A stretch of DNA of 64,000 nt from an uncultured Rhodospirillaceae bacterium (GTDB taxonomy: Bacteria; Pseudomonadota; Alphaproteobacteria; Azospirillales; Azospirillaceae): contig CALBDS010000063.1 in assembly GCA_937927415.1 (NCBI GenBank), forward strand, positions 1 to 64,000, in the 5' to 3' direction. The notes beneath the pieces were generated by a model. The model made no database searches and was not told the origin of the DNA. It was given only the letters and a program-made list of their open reading frames with translations. The position numbers and the translations under genes are program-made. How positions within the stretch are numbered: the stretch's first letter is position 1; every line of letters starts with the position of its first letter. This document shows positions 60,728-64,000 of this stretch, piece after piece.

Positions 60728-60997
60728 TCAGGGGGGCATTCCTTCGTCCATGCGGTTCTGCTGCGACGGGGGCAGCTTGGCGCGGGCGCGGCGGTCGTTG
60801 CGGATGATGACGACGATCACCGCGGCCATCCCCACGCCCACCAGCAGCGGCAGCACCATGTCGCCCAGGCCGGCACCGCCGGTCATGGTCAGCATGCGGC
60901 CGAACATCATGACCAGCCCCACCGCCAGCAGGGCGATGACCAGCGGCAGGGTGTGCCGGCCCCGTGGCGGGGGTGACGAGGATGGGTGAGTGGTCAT
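60728..60997 (-). CDS. Small two-helix membrane protein, unknown
   Basis: An 89-residue protein with two transmembrane segments (LPLVIALLAVGLVMMFG and MVLPLLVGVGMAAVIVVII). It has a Ser/Pro-rich N-terminus and a charged C-terminus (RNDRRARAKLPPSQQNRMDE). AAAGGGAAA precedes the ATG at 60997, which is preferred to the longer frame. I do not recognise the family. Confidence 0.6.
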   Translation of the reverse strand: MTTHPSSSPPPRGRHTLPLVIALLAVGLVMMFGRMLTMTGGAGLGDMVLPLLVGVGMAAVIVVIIRNDRRARAKLPPSQQNRMDEGMPP

Positions 60998-61098
60998 TTC
61001 AGCGTTTCCCTTTCTGGTGCCGATCCCGGCATAGTGAAGCGTGATCGTGGCTGCCGATGCCGGCGGGCCTTTCCAATGATAAGGATACAGGAGAGCCA

Positions 61099-61476
61099 AT
61101 GTTCCGCCCCCTTACCTTTGCCGCGGTGCTGGCGGTCATGCTGGCCGGCTGTGCGCCCGAACCCGTGCGTCCGGCCGCACCCGCGGCCCCTCCGCCCGCC
61201 GCCGCCGGCACGCTTCCGGCGGTGCCGAAAGCTACTCCCCCCGCCGCTTCCCGTCCACAGGGGGATAACACCCCGCTGCTGGGCACGGATAACGACGCCG
61301 CGGCGAACATCGCCTCGTGCCGCCAGCGGTGCGAAGGCTCGTTCAACGGCTGCATGGATGGGGTGGCGTCCCGCCCGCAGGTCGATTCCCTGTTCGACAA
61401 CACCCATCGCCCCTTCACCGCGACCAACAACTGCCAGGCGCAGCTTCAGCGTTGCTTTGACCGCTGCAAGCCGTAA
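61099..61476 (+). CDS. Cys-rich lipoprotein, unknown
   Basis: A 125-residue protein with a lipoprotein signal (MFRPLTFAAVLAVML, lipobox LAGC). A Pro/Ala-rich linker (about 20-60) is followed by a Cys-rich domain: CRQRCEGSFNGCMDG, later NNCQAQLQRCFDRCKP. Six mature Cys could form three disulfides. ACAGGAGAG precedes the ATG. It starts about 100 bp from the divergent membrane-protein gene. Function unknown. Confidence 0.7.
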   Translation: MFRPLTFAAVLAVMLAGCAPEPVRPAAPAAPPPAAAGTLPAVPKATPPAASRPQGDNTPLLGTDNDAAANIASCRQRCEGSFNGCMDGVASRPQVDSLFDNTHRPFTATNNCQAQLQRCFDRCKP

Positions 61477-61493
61477 GCCAGGCCGGTTTCAGG

Positions 61494-61531
61494 GGGGCGG
61501 ATTTTGCCGGGCGGCAAGATCCGCCCCTTTT
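61494..61531 (+). terminator. Rho-independent terminator of the lipoprotein gene
   Basis: Arms 61494-61508 and 61513-61527 form a 15-bp stem with one G-U and a 4-nt loop, followed by TTTT. Confidence 0.82.
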
Positions 61532-61619
61532 GTGTTTGCGGCTTTTGGTTGAAAAACAACGGGGTTTTCTGGTCTGGATTTTGCTTTTCCCACATGGGGG
61601 CTTTGAGGGAGAAGCAATT

Positions 61620-62108
61620 ATGCCCAGCACCATCATGGGTAACGGGAACTATGTCCGCGCAAACAGCGTGGCGGCATCCTTCCCGTCGTCGGCCATCCGC
61701 AAGCTGTCGGCGGAGGATGATCCCCAGTTCGCCGCCATGCTGGACGTGGCGCGCGCCGCGGAAAAAGGCCCCGATGCCGTATCGCGGGAGCAGAACCGGG
61801 CGGTGCAGGCGCACACCGTCGTGCGTCAGGGCGGCCAGATCGTGGCGAGCATCGGGCGCGACGGGCAGGTGATGACCAGCAACGCCATTGCCGCCCGCCT
61901 GGACTGGGCGTCGATCGAACAGCGGGCCAGCGGCATGACCCCGGCCGACCGCCGCGACCTGATCGCCGGCGAACTCAGGAAGGCGGTGGGCACCGGCGCG
62001 GTGGTCGAAAGCTACGGCGAAAGCGGGGCCGCCCCCACCCGCGGCGCGCTGGAGGATGAAATGAGCCGCTTCGCCCAGGCGGCACGGCGGGCGGCGGGGC
62101 TGTGGTGA
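61620..62108 (+). CDS. Hypothetical protein, 162 residues
   Basis: A soluble, Ala-rich, probably helical protein without signal peptide or membrane segment. It begins MPSTIMGNGNYVRANSVAAS and ends FAQAARRAAGLW. GAGGGAG precedes the ATG at 61620; the frame open upstream to 61530 lacks a ribosome binding site and overlaps the terminator. No family recognised. Confidence 0.6.
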   Translation: MPSTIMGNGNYVRANSVAASFPSSAIRKLSAEDDPQFAAMLDVARAAEKGPDAVSREQNRAVQAHTVVRQGGQIVASIGRDGQVMTSNAIAARLDWASIEQRASGMTPADRRDLIAGELRKAVGTGAVVESYGESGAAPTRGALEDEMSRFAQAARRAAGLW

Positions 62109-62115
62109 CGGGGGA

Positions 62116-63417
62116 TCATCCCTTCTGACGGGCGTCGCGCAGACGCGCCCAGTAATCCAGACGCTTGCGGATGTCCCGCTCGAATCCGCGCTCGACGGGG
62201 CGGTAGAAATTCTGCCGCTCCATCCCGTCGGGGAAATAGTTCTGCCCGGAAAACCCATCCTCGGCGTCGTGGTCGTAGGCATAGCCCTTGCCGTAGCCCA
62301 GATCCTTCATCATCCGGGTGGGGGCGTTGAGGATGTGCATGGGCGGCATCAGCGACCCGGTGTCCTTGGCCGCGCGCATGGCGGCCTTGTAGGCCATATA
62401 GCCGGCGTTGGATTTGGGAGCGGTGCCCAGATAGATCACCAGTTGGGCCAGCGCCAGTTCGCCTTCGGGGCTGCCCAGCCGTTCATAGGCCTCCCAGGCG
62501 GCGATGGCCTGGGTCAGGGCCGCCGGATCGGCCAACCCCACATCCTCCACCGCGAAACGGGTCAGGCGGCGGGCGATGAAGCGGGGATCCTCGCCGCCGG
62601 CCAGCATGCGCGCCAGCCAGTACAGCCCGGCGTCGGTGTCGGAGCCGCGCAGGGATTTGTGCAGCGCGCTGATGAGGTTGTAGTGCCCCTCCTGCGCCTT
62701 GTCGTAAAGGGGGGCGCGGCGCTGGATGGTGGTGGCAAGGGCGGTGGTGTCCAGTTCCACGCCGGGGGCCAGGGCGAACAACTCCTCGCACAGGTTCAGC
62801 AGATAGCGGCCGTCGCCGTCGGCCATGGCCTTCAGCGCCGTGCGCGCGTCGGCGTCGAGGGGGAGGGGATAGCCCATCTCGGCCTCCGCCCGCGTCATCA
62901 GCTTTTCCATGGCGGCATCGTCCAGGCGGTTGAGGACGAAGACCTGCGCCCGCGACAGCAAGGCGGCGTTCAACTCGAACGAGGGGTTTTCGGTGGTGGC
63001 GCCGACCAGGGTGATGGTGCCGTCCTCCACATAGGGAAGGAAGCCGTCCTGCTGCGAGCGGTTGAAGCGGTGGATCTCGTCGATGAACAGCAGGGTGCCC
63101 TGACCGCCGCGGCGGCGGGTGCGGGCGGCGTCGAACACCTTGCGCAGGTCGGCCACACCGGAAAAGACGGCGGACAGCGGCTCGAAATGCAGATCGGTGG
63201 TCTGGGCCAGCAGGCGGGCGATGGTGGTCTTGCCGCAACCGGGCGGCCCCCACAGGATCATCGACGCCAGCCGGTGCGCGGCCACCATGCGCCCGATGGG
63301 ACCGTCGGGTTTCAACAGATGGTCCTGGCCCACCACGTCGGCCAGGGTGTGCGGCCGCAGCCGGTCGGCCAGGGGCCGGGGGGCCATGGTTTCGAAAAGT
63401 CCCGGACCCGTGGTCAT
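62116..63417 (-). CDS. rarA: Replication-associated recombination protein A (RarA/MgsA)
   Basis: A 433-residue AAA+ ATPase that acts at stalled replication forks. Walker A is WGPPGCGKTTIARLLA, Walker B is LLFIDEIHRFNRSQQDGFLP, sensor 1 is LVGATTENPSFE, and the tetramerisation domain follows (KSLRGSDTDAGLYWLARMLA, GEDPRFIARRL). The ATG at 63417 starts MTTGPGLFETMAPRPLADRL. A longer frame to 63954 overlaps the divergent gene and is rejected. It is divergent from the partial gene at 63466. Confidence 0.93.
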   Translation of the reverse strand: MTTGPGLFETMAPRPLADRLRPHTLADVVGQDHLLKPDGPIGRMVAAHRLASMILWGPPGCGKTTIARLLAQTTDLHFEPLSAVFSGVADLRKVFDAARTRRRGGQGTLLFIDEIHRFNRSQQDGFLPYVEDGTITLVGATTENPSFELNAALLSRAQVFVLNRLDDAAMEKLMTRAEAEMGYPLPLDADARTALKAMADGDGRYLLNLCEELFALAPGVELDTTALATTIQRRAPLYDKAQEGHYNLISALHKSLRGSDTDAGLYWLARMLAGGEDPRFIARRLTRFAVEDVGLADPAALTQAIAAWEAYERLGSPEGELALAQLVIYLGTAPKSNAGYMAYKAAMRAAKDTGSLMPPMHILNAPTRMMKDLGYGKGYAYDHDAEDGFSGQNYFPDGMERQNFYRPVERGFERDIRKRLDYWARLRDARQKG

Positions 63418-63465
63418 GCTGATAAACTGCCGTTTTCGTGTTGTTCCCTTCCTTAAGGTGCGTCG

Positions 63466-64000
63466 ATGACCGATGGGATGCAAGGGCCGTCGGCCTGTGC
63501 CGGGGCGGGGGCGGGGTGGACGCCGGCGCGGATCGTGGCGATCGACTGGTCCGGCGCCCGCGGTCCCCGTTACCGCGGCATTGCGGTGGCGATGTGCGGC
63601 CCGGACGATGATCCCCCGGTGCTGGTCCAGCCCCCGTCCGGCTGGTGGTCGCGCACCGCGGTTCACGACTGGCTGGCGACTCTGGACGATGCCTTTGTCG
63701 GCATCGACTGCGCCTTTTCCCTGCCGTTCGCGGTGGCGGGGCGCCATCTGCCGGCGGGGGCGACAGTCTTCGACCTGTGGGAGCGCATCGAGCGGGTGTG
63801 CGCCGGTGAGGATGACTTCGGCGGCGGCCCCTTCGTCACCGATCCGGTGTTCGGCCCCGATTTCTGGACCACGGGGCACCGGCCCGACACCTACGCCGAC
63901 CCTCACCGGGGGACGGAATGGGCGTGCCGCCGCGATGGTCTGGGCGAGCCGCAAAGCCCCTATAAGCTGATCGGTGCGAAGCAGGTGGGGCGGGGTGCCC
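63466..64000 (+). CDS. Unknown protein, 3' end beyond the window
   Basis: An open frame runs from the ATG at 63466 to the window edge without a stop (178 complete codons). An N-terminal VAIDWSGARG and a later VGIDCAFSLPF recall the acidic strands of RNase H-like predicted nucleases such as DUF429, but the match is by eye. Third-position GC bias supports coding. It is divergent from rarA. Confidence 0.55.
   Translation, partial: MTDGMQGPSACAGAGAGWTPARIVAIDWSGARGPRYRGIAVAMCGPDDDPPVLVQPPSGWWSRTAVHDWLATLDDAFVGIDCAFSLPFAVAGRHLPAGATVFDLWERIERVCAGEDDFGGGPFVTDPVFGPDFWTTGHRPDTYADPHRGTEWACRRDGLGEPQSPYKLIGAKQVGRGA

Noticed and set aside
62116..63954. 612-codon version of rarA
   Set aside because: The extra N-terminal part overlaps the divergent gene at 63466 and shows no RarA similarity; the family start is at 63417.

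Overview
The window is GC-rich chromosomal DNA from an alphaproteobacterium, most likely of the Rhodospirillales/Azospirillum type. The evidence is the contiguous alphaproteobacterial order of the tuf-secE-nusG-rplKAJL-rpoBC-str-S10-spc-alpha genes, with no rpsD in the alpha operon. A BioMNY-type biotin transporter, the ffs-dnaX-ybaB-recR order, an FNR/FixK-type box at hemN and heavy use of GTG starts fit the same picture. The species cannot be named from this sequence alone. There are no prophages, IS elements, CRISPR arrays or integrases.

Layout, left part (1-25.3 kb). Malate synthase (aceB) is coupled to an exported L,D-transpeptidase, followed by an Ala-rich lipoprotein on the minus strand. 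A tightly packed vitamin operon comes next: panB, panD, an MDR-family oxidoreductase, bioM and bioN, with gaps of 6 nt or less or start/stop overlaps. An AT-rich, foreign-looking methyltransferase gene separates bioMN from bioY. bioY is followed by an acyl-CoA ligase and a thiolase-like gene whose second catalytic Cys is replaced by Gly. Then come a class III omega-aminotransferase (minus), a secreted protein, a 66-residue Cys-rich protein, nhaA, a Pmp3-like 53-residue membrane peptide, hemN with an FNR-type box, and a MASE3-PAS-HD-GYP signalling protein. The SRP RNA gene lies directly before dnaX-ybaB-recR. A methyltransferase and a TPR-glycosyltransferase follow on the minus strand.

Central and right part (25.6-60.1 kb). 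tRNA-Thr and rlmB lie on the minus strand. From a strong promoter at 26763 the plus strand carries tRNA-Tyr, tRNA-Gly, tuf, tRNA-Trp, secE, nusG, rplK, rplA, rplJ, rplL, rpoB and rpoC. A terminator, a small repeat-built coiled-coil gene and a new promoter precede rpsL-rpsG-fusA-tuf and the S10, spc and alpha clusters down to rplQ. Hairpins or promoters subdivide this superoperon at 28337, 31948, 40621, 41175, 55120, 57245 and 59448.

Distal part (60.1-64 kb). A DedA/YqaA membrane protein, a small two-TM protein, a Cys-rich lipoprotein, an unknown 162-residue protein, rarA on the minus strand, and the start of an unknown gene cut by the window edge.

Most of the window is housekeeping DNA. The features most worth following up are the bioMN/bioY locus with its inserted methyltransferase and altered thiolase, the MATKDDI-repeat gene between rpoC and rpsL, a sharply bounded gene-conversion tract between the two tuf copies, a possibly leaderless FNR-controlled hemN, and paired mixed-charge tails on ribosomal proteins S3 and S5.
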